64,000 nucleotides of DNA from a virus. The first letter of the stretch is position 1. Every line of letters starts with the position of its first letter. A program made the position numbers and the translations under genes. This document shows, piece after piece, positions 56,195 through 64,000 of the stretch. The DNA is taken from the IMG/VR virus record IMGVR_UViG_3300042924_005664, positions 1 through 64,000 of that record; one strand, given 5' to 3'. The notes under the pieces are model-generated. The model did not search any database and had not been told where the DNA came from. It was given only the letters and a program-made list of their open reading frames with translations.

Positions 56195-56789
56195 GCGGAC
56201 TATAGACCTGATATTTGAGTACGAAGTCGGGGGCGGGGAGCAATACTACAACAAGTTCTTGAAGCGTTTCACGTGGCCGGGTGGAGCCTCTGGCCCAACT
56301 ATTGGAATCGGAGTTGACTGCGCTTACTACACCCCCAAAGAACTAGCGAACTTGTTTTCGTTCCTTCAATTCCAACAGAGGAAACTCGTTGAAGATGCTA
56401 GTGGGAAAATGGGAGTTGCTGGAAAGGAATACACCAAAGTCCTACGCAAAGCAGGAATAGAAATGTCGTGGGAAGAGGCGCAGAAGATATTCATGACTAC
56501 TACGTGGCAGAAATTTGCTGCCCTGACTGACAGGACGTTTCCGCAGGCGGATCGACTTTGTGACTCAGCCTACGGAGCACTCGTATCGCTAGTATTTAAC
56601 CGAGGAGGAAGTCTTTCTGGAAACTCAAGATCAGAAATGAGAGCTATTCGAGAACTCGTTCCAACGAAAAACTACAACGCAATTGCCAAAGAAATCCGAC
56701 TTATGAAAAGGATCTGGAAAGGCAAGAATATGGAAGGATTGCTACGCAGGCGGGACGCAGAAGCTGATCTCGTCGCTTCGTGCGCTTAA
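56178..56789 (+). CDS. Endolysin (lysozyme-like)
   Basis: 203 residues from ATG at 56178. Catalytic-type Glu in FEYEVGGGEQYYN, then WPGGASGPTIGIGVDCAYYT (lysozyme GxTIGxG block), FNRGGSLSG and a final GLLRRRDAEADL. The family is a phage muramidase-like group. No signal peptide, so release needs the holin. Overlaps the gene at 55871 by 17 nt. Confidence 0.85.
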   Translation: MKPPSKRTIDLIFEYEVGGGEQYYNKFLKRFTWPGGASGPTIGIGVDCAYYTPKELANLFSFLQFQQRKLVEDASGKMGVAGKEYTKVLRKAGIEMSWEEAQKIFMTTTWQKFAALTDRTFPQADRLCDSAYGALVSLVFNRGGSLSGNSRSEMRAIRELVPTKNYNAIAKEIRLMKRIWKGKNMEGLLRRRDAEADLVASCA

Positions 56790-56801
56790 AATCAAATTAC
56801 C

Positions 56802-57041
56802 ATGTCAAATAACTTTACTAAAAAAGTAGAAGTGATCAACAAGGCGATTACTTTCATTACAGAATTTTTAGACTCAGCAAATGTCTGTGTGTTTGTGAAT
56901 TGGGTCGAGGACGGGGAGACACTCCGAGCTGAAGTGCTGCATGGAAATCAATTTGCCCTGAAAGGTCACATCGAAAAATGGGCGTGCGAAAACCTAGATG
57001 AAGTAAAAGATGGCTACCAAGAAGACCACCAAGACAACTAG
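56802..57041 (+). CDS. Hypothetical small acidic protein
   Basis: 79 residues, not recognised. One beta segment (NVCVFVNWVEDGETLRAEVL) between two helices. Its end overlaps the endonuclease start by 32 nt. Confidence 0.55.
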   Translation: MSNNFTKKVEVINKAITFITEFLDSANVCVFVNWVEDGETLRAEVLHGNQFALKGHIEKWACENLDEVKDGYQEDHQDN

Positions 57042-57585
57042 GGAGTTCAAGATTGGAGACGTACGGGGAGATGGATTTATTTTTGGTGGCTACACCCCCC
57101 GAAAATATAAAGACGGCTCCAAGAAGATAGTCGAGAAGTGGTATTCTCCCGAGTCGTTTGTAAGGCTATTGAAAGCTAGGCGTAACGCTACGAATCGTTT
57201 GCGAAGACAAGATCCCAAAAAATATACCGCTCAGACTCAGGCTTGGAGGAGAGCAAACGCCGAGAAGTATCGAAATTACAGGCTTATGAAGGGTTTCGGG
57301 ATATCTACTACAGAGTACGATAAAAAACTTAAAAAACAGAAGAACGGATGTGCAATTTGCTGTAAACCATGCGCTTCTGGCAAAAATTTAGCCGTCGATC
57401 ACTGCCACAAGAGCGGGATGATTCGTGGTCTCTTGTGCAGCAAGTGCAATTTAGGTCTTGGACTCTTTAAAGATGACATTATCTTACTCGCTACAGCTAA
57501 AAAATATTTGACCAAACACAGAAAACGGCCATGCAAAAAACCAAAAAAGTGTCCATCCAAATCTCGGGCAAAAAGTGGACGATAG
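57010..57585 (+). CDS. Recombination endonuclease VII-family HNH nuclease
   Basis: 191 residues. The N-terminal domain (FKIGDVRGDGFIFGGY, EKWYSPESFVRLL) is shared with the proteins at 35341, 38246 and 38493. The C-terminal domain has STTEYDKKLKKQKNGCAICC, AVDHCHKSGMIRGLLCSKCN and LGLGLFKDD, the zinc-Cys and Asp-His motifs of endonuclease VII. It could resolve branched DNA or act as a homing nuclease. The next gene overlaps its end by 55 nt. Confidence 0.85.
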   Translation: MATKKTTKTTREFKIGDVRGDGFIFGGYTPRKYKDGSKKIVEKWYSPESFVRLLKARRNATNRLRRQDPKKYTAQTQAWRRANAEKYRNYRLMKGFGISTTEYDKKLKKQKNGCAICCKPCASGKNLAVDHCHKSGMIRGLLCSKCNLGLGLFKDDIILLATAKKYLTKHRKRPCKKPKKCPSKSRAKSGR

Positions 57586-57812
57586 AGTTTGGGAACCCCG
57601 GCAAAACGGACGGCAAGCCAGACGACGCAGTCTGCATCTACGACGAGAGGAGGATCATCCTCCGCAGGAAAGCCAAAGGAAGTCTGTTAAATTGTGCCGC
57701 ACACGAAATAATCCACGCAAGGTGCCCAGATCTTGAGGAAAGCGCCGTCCACGACTGCGGAGACCTGATAGACGAGGCCGTGAACAAGATCCTAGAAAAT
57801 CTAGTCGATTAG
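57531..57812 (+). CDS. Small HExxH metallopeptidase-like protein
   Basis: 93 residues. CAAHEIIHARCPDL has the HEIIH zinc motif at residues 58-62, and a downstream ESAVHDCGD could give the third ligand. Small HExxH proteins of this kind (ImmA/SprT-like) can act on phage or host regulators. ATG at 57531 overlaps the endonuclease gene; no strong start exists after its stop. Confidence 0.6.
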   Translation: MQKTKKVSIQISGKKWTIEFGNPGKTDGKPDDAVCIYDERRIILRRKAKGSLLNCAAHEIIHARCPDLEESAVHDCGDLIDEAVNKILENLVD

Positions 57813-57823
57813 CATTTTTCATC

Positions 57824-57852
57824 TTTACACTTCGTCTTACTAACCTTATTTT
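57824..57852 (+). promoter_or_regulatory. Candidate leaderless-type promoter before the tail fibre
   Basis: TTTACA (57824-57829), 17-bp spacer, TATTTT (57847-57852). ATG at 57860 begins 7 nt after. The only gap in this part of the genome, so probably the start of a tail transcript. Confidence 0.6.
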
Positions 57853-57859
57853 TCAACCC

Positions 57860-59242
57860 ATGAGCTGCGATTGTAATTCTACCAACGGCAATGTGTACGG
57901 GCAGGTGTGCCGACAAGACATCCCCTACCCCAATATTTCGCACGAGTCTGTTCCATCGATGATGGACAACCTGATTACCGCTTTGTACGGGGTTTTCACA
58001 AAGTCAATTGTCGATGGCCGAGTCGTTTGGAATATCCCTTGCGATCCAGTCACTTCTCCCGGTGAGATTTCTTGGCTACCCCGCGAAGAGGGTGAAGGAT
58101 TCCTCTGCTACATGCTTCGTGCGTTTAACGCGGTGTTCCCAGCTACGGTCACTCTCACTGGAGTTCAGACCCTCACCAACAAAACGCTGATCTCTCCGAT
58201 CCTCACTACTCCTACTGGAATCCTCGCCTCTGATATTGGTGCTGGAGCTTTCGGAGGATCAGTTACTCTTGCAGCCACTCAACTCACGGGGACTGTTCCG
58301 AACAATCGCACGACGGCTACCAATCTTTCAACTCCATCAACAATTGTTCTTCGTGATGGCTCTGGAGATTTTGCTGCAGGAACTATTTCCGCTGATCTCA
58401 TTGGAGATGTTACGGGAACGATTATTGGAAACGTCACTGGGAACGTCACTGGAAACGTCACTGGAAACCTTACGGGGTCAGTTTCTGGAAACGCTACAAC
58501 TGCAACTCAAGCAGTGTTGGCTACCAATCTCTTTGGTGGCGCTACTGGATCCCTTCCCTATCAGTCTTCTGCTAGCAACTCCACAACTCTCCCAATTGGA
58601 AGCTCTAGTCAAATTCTAACCGTAAATAGTGGTGCCACTGCGCCACAATGGACTACTCCTTCCTCTATTGTGGTCGGAACTGCAACCAACATTGCCGCAG
58701 GTGCTACTGGATCCATCCCGTACCAATCTGCTTCTGGAACTACTGCGTTCCTTGCTGCTGGAGCCACTGGCAGAATTCTCACCCAAAATGCTGGGTCTCC
58801 ACAATGGTCTATTGACCATATCGGAACTGCCAGCAACGACTCCGCAGCTACAGGATATGTTGGGGAATACGTTTTCAGTCAAAATACAGCTGGAACTTCT
58901 ATGACCCAGAATGTTGTGACAAACATCACTTCAATCACACTATCCGCTGGTGACTGGGATGTTTCAAGCAATGTAAACCTTACCTACACGACAACGAACA
59001 GTACTACCTTTACATTGCAGGGTGGCATTACCACGACATCCGCAACCCTTGGAGCACTAGACACCTATTCTCAATTTGTTGTTCATGCTGGAAATGCGGC
59101 GGCTCAAACTCAAATTTTTGCCTCACCGGAAGTTCGTCTATCACTATCAACAAGCACAATTGTTTATTTGATTGGGTTTGCTAATGGAGGATTGAGCTCA
59201 ATTACAGGAAGAGGAACAATCCGAGCCCGCAGAGCCCGTTAA
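57860..59242 (+). CDS. Tail fibre-like protein
   Basis: 460 residues. N-terminal Cys-containing anchor (MSCDCNSTNGNVYGQVCRQD, then PYPNIS), then TLTGVQTLTNKTL and a run of GNVTGNVTGN repeats, a TGSIPYQSASG-type repeat, and a C-terminal beta domain (TTTSATLGALDTYSQF, SLSTSTIVYLIGFANGG) that resembles a trimeric receptor-binding tip. A tail fibre or fibre-knob function is inferred from the pattern. Confidence 0.8.
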   Translation: MSCDCNSTNGNVYGQVCRQDIPYPNISHESVPSMMDNLITALYGVFTKSIVDGRVVWNIPCDPVTSPGEISWLPREEGEGFLCYMLRAFNAVFPATVTLTGVQTLTNKTLISPILTTPTGILASDIGAGAFGGSVTLAATQLTGTVPNNRTTATNLSTPSTIVLRDGSGDFAAGTISADLIGDVTGTIIGNVTGNVTGNVTGNLTGSVSGNATTATQAVLATNLFGGATGSLPYQSSASNSTTLPIGSSSQILTVNSGATAPQWTTPSSIVVGTATNIAAGATGSIPYQSASGTTAFLAAGATGRILTQNAGSPQWSIDHIGTASNDSAATGYVGEYVFSQNTAGTSMTQNVVTNITSITLSAGDWDVSSNVNLTYTTTNSTTFTLQGGITTTSATLGALDTYSQFVVHAGNAAAQTQIFASPEVRLSLSTSTIVYLIGFANGGLSSITGRGTIRARRAR

Positions 59243-59254
59243 TATATAAATACT

Positions 59255-59665
59255 ATGTCATACGCATCCGCACCCGTAACTCTTCCCGAAGGTTTCTATG
59301 ACCTGAGTGAGAAGATTGTTGATCACCCCTTGATTGAATCTGCTGAGAAGGCAGAAGAGACCGAGATGGCCGAGCAAAATCTCCACTATCCTTGCCTGTA
59401 CTTCTCCCACGCTCCAGAGGGTCTCAAAGAACTCCCCAAGGAGGGAACTGCAGTCATCCATTACAAGAAAGTGATGGAGCGCACCGAAAAAGTAGAGCGG
59501 TCTGGAAAGACACTTACCAACTACTGCATCGAACTTGAGATCCATGGAATTAAGCCCTCAGAGGACTCCGCTACTTACGAGACCAAGGAAATTGAACCCG
59601 ACGATGAGGACGCCATCGAGAAGGGCTTAGAAGAAGCGTCAGAAGAAACCTCAACCGAAGATTAA
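59255..59665 (+). CDS. Hypothetical acidic protein in tail operon
   Basis: 136 residues. Central strand-rich part (LYFSHAPEGLKELPKEGTAV, YCIELEIHGIKPSED), very acidic end (IEPDDEDAIEKGLEEASEE). Not recognised; a scaffold-like or regulatory role in tail assembly is possible. Confidence 0.6.
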   Translation: MSYASAPVTLPEGFYDLSEKIVDHPLIESAEKAEETEMAEQNLHYPCLYFSHAPEGLKELPKEGTAVIHYKKVMERTEKVERSGKTLTNYCIELEIHGIKPSEDSATYETKEIEPDDEDAIEKGLEEASEETSTED

Positions 59666-59669
59666 TACC

Positions 59670-59999
59670 ATGCCCTCAGATCCCTCCATGCCTCCTACAG
59701 AGGCTCCTACCCCCTCTCCTACTCCCGCTGGCATGCCAGAGGGTATCCCCACTCCCATGGGCGGTGGATCCGTTATGATGCAGATGCCGAAGGACGCCTT
59801 CGATTCCATCCGAGACATCGTCATGCAACTTGCAACTGCCTTGGAACAGGCGGGTAGCCAAGTTGATTCTGAAGCTGCCCTAGCTGAAGCTCCAGTCCAA
59901 GAGGGAATGCTTCCTGAAGAGATTCCTGCTGAGATGGCTTCTGCTGACGAACAGGATCTAGCTATGTTTGCTCAAGAGCTCAACAATCGCGGCCAGTAA
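59670..59999 (+). CDS. Pro/Met-rich small protein in tail operon
   Basis: 109 residues. Pro/Thr/Gly start (PPTEAPTPSPTPAGM), then an acidic helical part (FDSIRDIVMQLATALEQAGS). Similar disordered proteins precede tail-tubular proteins in other phages. Not recognised. Confidence 0.55.
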   Translation: MPSDPSMPPTEAPTPSPTPAGMPEGIPTPMGGGSVMMQMPKDAFDSIRDIVMQLATALEQAGSQVDSEAALAEAPVQEGMLPEEIPAEMASADEQDLAMFAQELNNRGQ

Positions 60000-60011
60000 A
60001 ATTTAAAAATT

Positions 60012-63000
60012 ATGTTCGTCTCAGAAATCTTTAGCGAGGCGGCTGAGATTTTAGGAACAACCGACGAAAGCAGGGTATTCCGAAAGCTCACTCAGGCCGT
60101 GCAGGCTCTCATGGAGAGTGGACATTGGTTCCACACTACCCGTGAGGTTGACGTTTGCACTGGTTGGGACGGGTTTACGGTCACGCTCCCCAAGGACATT
60201 GAAGTTCCCTTGGCAGTCAATGTCGATGGATCCCCTTTGTATTTCCGAGGGAAACTTTTCCAGTACCACGTCAATCAGGGCGGTAGATTCGAGTCAGTGA
60301 ATTGGGCTTGGGACGACCGAGGATTCGTCGCTACTCAGATGGACATTCGCCAGCCAGCTCAGGTCATTGCAGTTGCCGAGAGCGAAGCAGACGTTGGAGC
60401 AACTCTTAGACTTGTTGGAACCAATCAATGGAATCGCGATCTGCGAGGTCAAACTCCTGATGGAACTGGAGTCGATGGGTTGATCATACCCATCCATAGC
60501 ATGAGTGATTTTGCTCGCGGAACAATTAGACCTGATGACGATACTATCGTTACCCGTGAAGTAGCCGTCACTCCGATCACAAAATTTGTTTCAACTACTC
60601 CCCATGAACTTAACTCTGGACAAGGAGCAATTCTCTCCACCATTACTGGAACCACTCCAACTGGACTTACTGATTCCAATCAATACTTTGTGGGGGTAGT
60701 CAATCCTACAACCATTCAGCTCTACAATGATCCTCTCTACGCAAAGAGTGGAACGTATCCAATTGCTTTGTCAAATATTACAAATGCAGGAACCTTGAGA
60801 CTGACTGATCAAAGGACTGCAAAATTAGTGACTACTGTTGAGCTAAATGCAGCGCCAACAATTTCGGTTAGCATGGGGAATCCTGTAACTTTTGAAGGAG
60901 CAGTTCTACCAAGCCCCTTGGTACAGGGAGTCACGTACTACGTGAACGCTATCGATGCTACAAATTTTCAAATATTTGCAAGTCTCTCGGATGCACAAAC
61001 TAAAACCCGTCCAGTTTATTTGACGGGCTATACAGGTGGGTTTTCTATTTTCTTCAGAAAGCCGATTGCACCCATAACAAAGCTAACCTTTTCTGTACCG
61101 CATTACTACTCCACGGGAGATATAGTTCAAGCAACTTCCAATGGCGGAAATCTTCCCCAACCCCTCGTAACGTCTCAAAATTACTACATTTACAAGATTG
61201 ATGACTACACGGTTACCCTTCACGTATCGAATTCGGATGCAGAGACAGGAATCAATCCGATTGTTTTGATAACTTCTGGATCTGGTCAGAACTCTTTGGC
61301 GAAATTGATTCCCGCAACGGTCGCCATTGGAACCACAAGCAATGTGCTGGCTACAGACGTTGGATTGATACCAGCTACTGGTTCTGGGGCTTCTGTTAGA
61401 GCCAATCGAGTTGGCCCGATCACGAACATAATCGTCACTGCACAGGGTTCTAGTTATGAAACTGCTCCCAGCATTGCATTTGATAGCACTGGCGGAACTG
61501 GATACGTATCCACCCCCTCCGTACAATTAGTTGGTGGAGCTGGAGCTGGAGCAGTATTCACTGCCAATGTTGCTGGAGGTAAAATCACATCTTTTACAAA
61601 AGTATCGGGTGGCAGTGGGTACACATTTCCCCCCAACGTAGTTATTACAGGTGGAGGCGGTGGATATGGCGCAGACGCTACCGCTGTAATAGTTGCTGGT
61701 GCCGTTGATTCCCTTGTTCTCAATCCTGTTGGAACTGGACTTACCGCACGAGTGCTGATAAATGCAACTTCAAAGGTAGTGACAAACGTGGTCATCGATG
61801 ACCCGGGTCAAGACTATCAATTCCCCCCTAGGGTGACTATTTCTGGTGGCGGCGGAGCTGGTGCTACCGCATCCTGCACATTGACCACATCGTTCATAAC
61901 GAGCTACACGATTCTTGACGGTGGATCTAACTACCTATATCCACCAGCGGTGTCTATCTCTGGTGGTGGTGGTACGGGAGCATCGGCAACTGCTGTGGTT
62001 CAAAACGGAGTAGTAGTGTCGATATCTGTGGTTGCTGAAGGAACTGGATACGCATCACCTGCGACTGTGAATATAATTCCCTCCACTGGTGCATTTGTTC
62101 AGTTCACGAGTACTGGAACTCTTCCAGCGCCATTAGTTCAAGGCACTACTTACCGAGCAGAAGCCCCATTGTCGGCCAATGGCTTCACTGTTGTGAACGC
62201 TGATTTTAGCCCAGTGAATATTACGTCACTTGGTTCGGGGTCATTGTTCGTGGTTATTTCTAGGACATTTGGAGTTTCATTCACGAATGATTGGGCTGGA
62301 GATTTTTCCGCAACACCTACTGGAACTGGCTTTTATTTTGGAACCGATTACTTGCTGCCAATCACATCTCCACCGATCGATACCGAAACTGAATTCTGGT
62401 TGAGGAAATTAACTAATGATACGGCTCAAGTTTACGACACCCAAGCCCATGCAAATGCTGGCGGTGCCACTGGAAAGATAACTATTACTTCATTTGGAAC
62501 GGGTCAGTCGTACTACGCAATTGAAGAAACAGCTCAAGCAGTTTCTTACGACAACCAAGTGTCTGTAAGTAATATCCAGTACCTTTCGGATGGAGAACGA
62601 GTGAAGATGTCCACAACTGGAACTCTACCAGCACCACTACTCGATACCCGCGAGTACAATGTTAAAATCGTAGAGTCAAACATTCAACTTTTTTACGAGG
62701 GATTGCTTGTTGATTTTACTACGCTTGGAGTCGGTGAATTAAGATTGAATATCATTAGAGATTTTTCCGTTGTCCCAGCCACAACCATAACTCTAAACAA
62801 TGCCTTTTTCGACTCAGGTACTCAGGTTATTCCTAGAGCGTCTGAAAACGATTCGCTGCCCACTCCGCTTTTGCCAAACACCTCGTACTTCGTGAGGTTC
62901 TTTGATAAGAATGAGATTGAGTTGTACGACACCTTTGCGAATGCCATGGCGACAGGAAATACTGGTCGTATCTCATACACAAAGACGGGCGACTCACTAG

Positions 63001-63470
63001 AAAGCGTATTTTTTGTAGACGCAATTGAAGAGAAAACCCTTGTAAAAGCTATTTACCACGTTGAAAAGCCAGTGACTCAGGGATACGTGAGTCTTTATGC
63101 TTACGACTATGGTCGCAGCAACGACATGACTTTAATCGGTCAGTACCATCCTACCGAAGTGAATCCTAAGTATCGGCGTGTGCGTCTTGGATCCGCCTGC
63201 TCTTGGGCTAGAATTATCTACCGAGTCAAGGCACCCAAGATAACTAGCATGTTTGATTATATCCCCGTTGAACAGGAACGCGCTTTGATTGCGGCTGTTC
63301 ACGCGGTTGATTTGGAAGACAAGGACTTCATGGATCAGTCTGCAAGATACTGGGCGATGGCGTTGAACTATCTGAAGAACCAGCAGAACAGCATGGATGG
63401 GCACGCCTTCGTTCCTCCACAGATCAACAACATCACGTACGGAGACGGCACAGATCCCGTGATGTTCTAG
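60012..63470 (+). CDS. Large tail-tubular/structural protein with Gly-rich repeats
   Basis: 1152 residues. N-terminal EIFSEAAEILGTTDESRVFR and TQAVQALMESGHWFHT resemble the head-to-tail or tail-tubular A-like start of short-tailed phages. Middle: repeated Gly-rich strands (AGAGAVFTANV, SGGGGTGASATAVV) and TYYVNAIDATNFQIFASLSD-type repeats. The C-terminus contains conserved MALNYLKNQQNSMDGH. It probably forms the tail shaft or base. Confidence 0.72.
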   Translation: MFVSEIFSEAAEILGTTDESRVFRKLTQAVQALMESGHWFHTTREVDVCTGWDGFTVTLPKDIEVPLAVNVDGSPLYFRGKLFQYHVNQGGRFESVNWAWDDRGFVATQMDIRQPAQVIAVAESEADVGATLRLVGTNQWNRDLRGQTPDGTGVDGLIIPIHSMSDFARGTIRPDDDTIVTREVAVTPITKFVSTTPHELNSGQGAILSTITGTTPTGLTDSNQYFVGVVNPTTIQLYNDPLYAKSGTYPIALSNITNAGTLRLTDQRTAKLVTTVELNAAPTISVSMGNPVTFEGAVLPSPLVQGVTYYVNAIDATNFQIFASLSDAQTKTRPVYLTGYTGGFSIFFRKPIAPITKLTFSVPHYYSTGDIVQATSNGGNLPQPLVTSQNYYIYKIDDYTVTLHVSNSDAETGINPIVLITSGSGQNSLAKLIPATVAIGTTSNVLATDVGLIPATGSGASVRANRVGPITNIIVTAQGSSYETAPSIAFDSTGGTGYVSTPSVQLVGGAGAGAVFTANVAGGKITSFTKVSGGSGYTFPPNVVITGGGGGYGADATAVIVAGAVDSLVLNPVGTGLTARVLINATSKVVTNVVIDDPGQDYQFPPRVTISGGGGAGATASCTLTTSFITSYTILDGGSNYLYPPAVSISGGGGTGASATAVVQNGVVVSISVVAEGTGYASPATVNIIPSTGAFVQFTSTGTLPAPLVQGTTYRAEAPLSANGFTVVNADFSPVNITSLGSGSLFVVISRTFGVSFTNDWAGDFSATPTGTGFYFGTDYLLPITSPPIDTETEFWLRKLTNDTAQVYDTQAHANAGGATGKITITSFGTGQSYYAIEETAQAVSYDNQVSVSNIQYLSDGERVKMSTTGTLPAPLLDTREYNVKIVESNIQLFYEGLLVDFTTLGVGELRLNIIRDFSVVPATTITLNNAFFDSGTQVIPRASENDSLPTPLLPNTSYFVRFFDKNEIELYDTFANAMATGNTGRISYTKTGDSLESVFFVDAIEEKTLVKAIYHVEKPVTQGYVSLYAYDYGRSNDMTLIGQYHPTEVNPKYRRVRLGSACSWARIIYRVKAPKITSMFDYIPVEQERALIAAVHAVDLEDKDFMDQSARYWAMALNYLKNQQNSMDGHAFVPPQINNITYGDGTDPVMF

Positions 63471-63474
63471 GCTT

Positions 63475-64000
63475 ATGAAATCGCCGAACGTAACATCGGG
63501 TAGAGTTGAAAAGGTTACCGCTGGGTGGACTAAGGGCATTAATAGCGTTAGAAACCCATGGAACCTTCCAGCTGATCAGCTGAAGTGGGGTGTAAATGTT
63601 GCTGTTAGAGGTGGCATAGCACAAACAAGGCCGGGTCAAGGAATGAGGCTGTCTCTTCCTCCGGGCAACCTGCAAGGTGGATGTTTTTTCGCCTCAAACA
63701 AGCAGGCAAAAGCTGCCAGCATTTCGACCTCCAGCGGGACGACTTCTACAGTCAACGCAACCATTTACAACTACGACGGCACTACATCATTTGAAGACGA
63801 ATTGCCCTACATCTTGTTTGCTGTTGGTGGATCCGTTTACTTCGCTCCATTTCCATTAGTGCAGCCAACAGATTGGAACGACTACAAACTCACAAACATC
63901 TCTCTTAGCCCCGACGTCAAAGATGTTGTTTTTACTATCGCTACTCAGACTGCGACTCTTAGCGCAGGTGGAGACGTTAGCGTTACTCCATCCAACCGAG
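63475..64000 (+). CDS. Virion structural protein (3' end outside window)
   Basis: ATG at 63475, 4 nt after the preceding stop; open to the end of the window (175 codons). GRVEKVTAGWTKGINSVRNP, LKWGVNVAVRGGIAQTRPG and LPYILFAVGGSVYFAP are typical of tail-tubular B or neck proteins of podovirus-type phages. It may continue toward the gene cut at the left end if the genome is circularly permuted. Confidence 0.75.
   Translation, partial: MKSPNVTSGRVEKVTAGWTKGINSVRNPWNLPADQLKWGVNVAVRGGIAQTRPGQGMRLSLPPGNLQGGCFFASNKQAKAASISTSSGTTSTVNATIYNYDGTTSFEDELPYILFAVGGSVYFAPFPLVQPTDWNDYKLTNISLSPDVKDVVFTIATQTATLSAGGDVSVTPSNR

Noticed and set aside
1-64000. Integrase, repressor pair, retron, reverse transcriptase or restriction system
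   Set aside because: Looked for the catalytic motifs in all supported proteins and found none within the window.

Overview
The window is a contiguous piece of a tailed double-stranded DNA bacteriophage (Caudoviricetes). Every gene I can support is on the + strand, genes are tightly packed (many ATGA or TAATG overlaps), and phage hallmarks are present: terminase subunits, portal, scaffold, major capsid protein, lysis cassette, family A DNA polymerase and a primase-helicase. Both ends cut through virion genes, so the genome is longer than the window or circularly permuted relative to it. A portal of about 790 residues, a large tail-tubular-A-like protein, a 2945-residue virion-associated polyvalent protein and the absence of a recognisable tape measure or tail tube suggest a short-tailed (podovirus-like) particle, but this is inference. 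A one-gene spanin with both a lipobox and a C-terminal membrane segment implies a diderm (Gram-negative-type) host. The host phylum cannot be read from the sequence.

Layout. 1-6530: minor virion and adhesin proteins and small internal proteins. 6537-15374: the giant polyvalent protein (metallopeptidase-like HETNH, phage kinase-like block, GNAT-like block). 15447-22387: small early/middle genes, including a thiol-oxidase-like protein, a winged-helix protein, a papain-like peptidase, a DUF932 protein, zinc ribbons, a RuvC-like resolvase and a dNMP kinase. 22387-24425: a virion-like module oddly placed among replication genes. 24425-34327: the replication core (SF2 helicase, PD-(D/E)XK nuclease, TET-associated-type glycosyltransferase, PolA, deaminase, AEP/DUF5906-type primase-helicase). 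34533-38906: a run of very small genes with a repeat-rich TDTPRTDA coiled-coil cluster. 38907-40044: 1.1 kb of non-coding, repeat-rich DNA just before the terminase genes, a candidate origin or packaging region. 40045-53756: terminase, two tRNAs, a GIY-YIG nuclease, portal, scaffold, then four glycosyltransferases and a methyltransferase, then the major capsid protein. 53831-57812: capsid-adjacent repeat protein, lysis cassette and endonuclease VII. 57860-64000: tail fibre and tail-tubular genes.

Control. Two promoter styles recur. The first (16275, 17535, 18132, 34460) has a conserved spacer and, at three of the four sites, a near-identical block running into the 5' leader. Downstream genes start with GTG after an AAGGA-like site (16349, 17610) or with ATG (18204, 34533). 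The second (20365, 25765, 26487, 26717, 38457, 42816, 44016, 57824) has TTGACA-like and TATAAT-like boxes 17-18 bp apart, and the start codon lies only about 6-9 nt after the -10 box, which predicts leaderless or nearly leaderless mRNAs. A promoter of the same kind at 43880 has no start codon; instead it reads into two hairpins ending in a U-tract, a candidate small RNA or attenuator placed directly before the structural operon.

The most promising systems are the sugar-decoration cassette inside the head operon (48813-52314), the leaderless promoter set, the candidate RNA at 43915-44002, and the non-coding region at 38907-40044. Calls rest on motif reading alone; no database search was possible.
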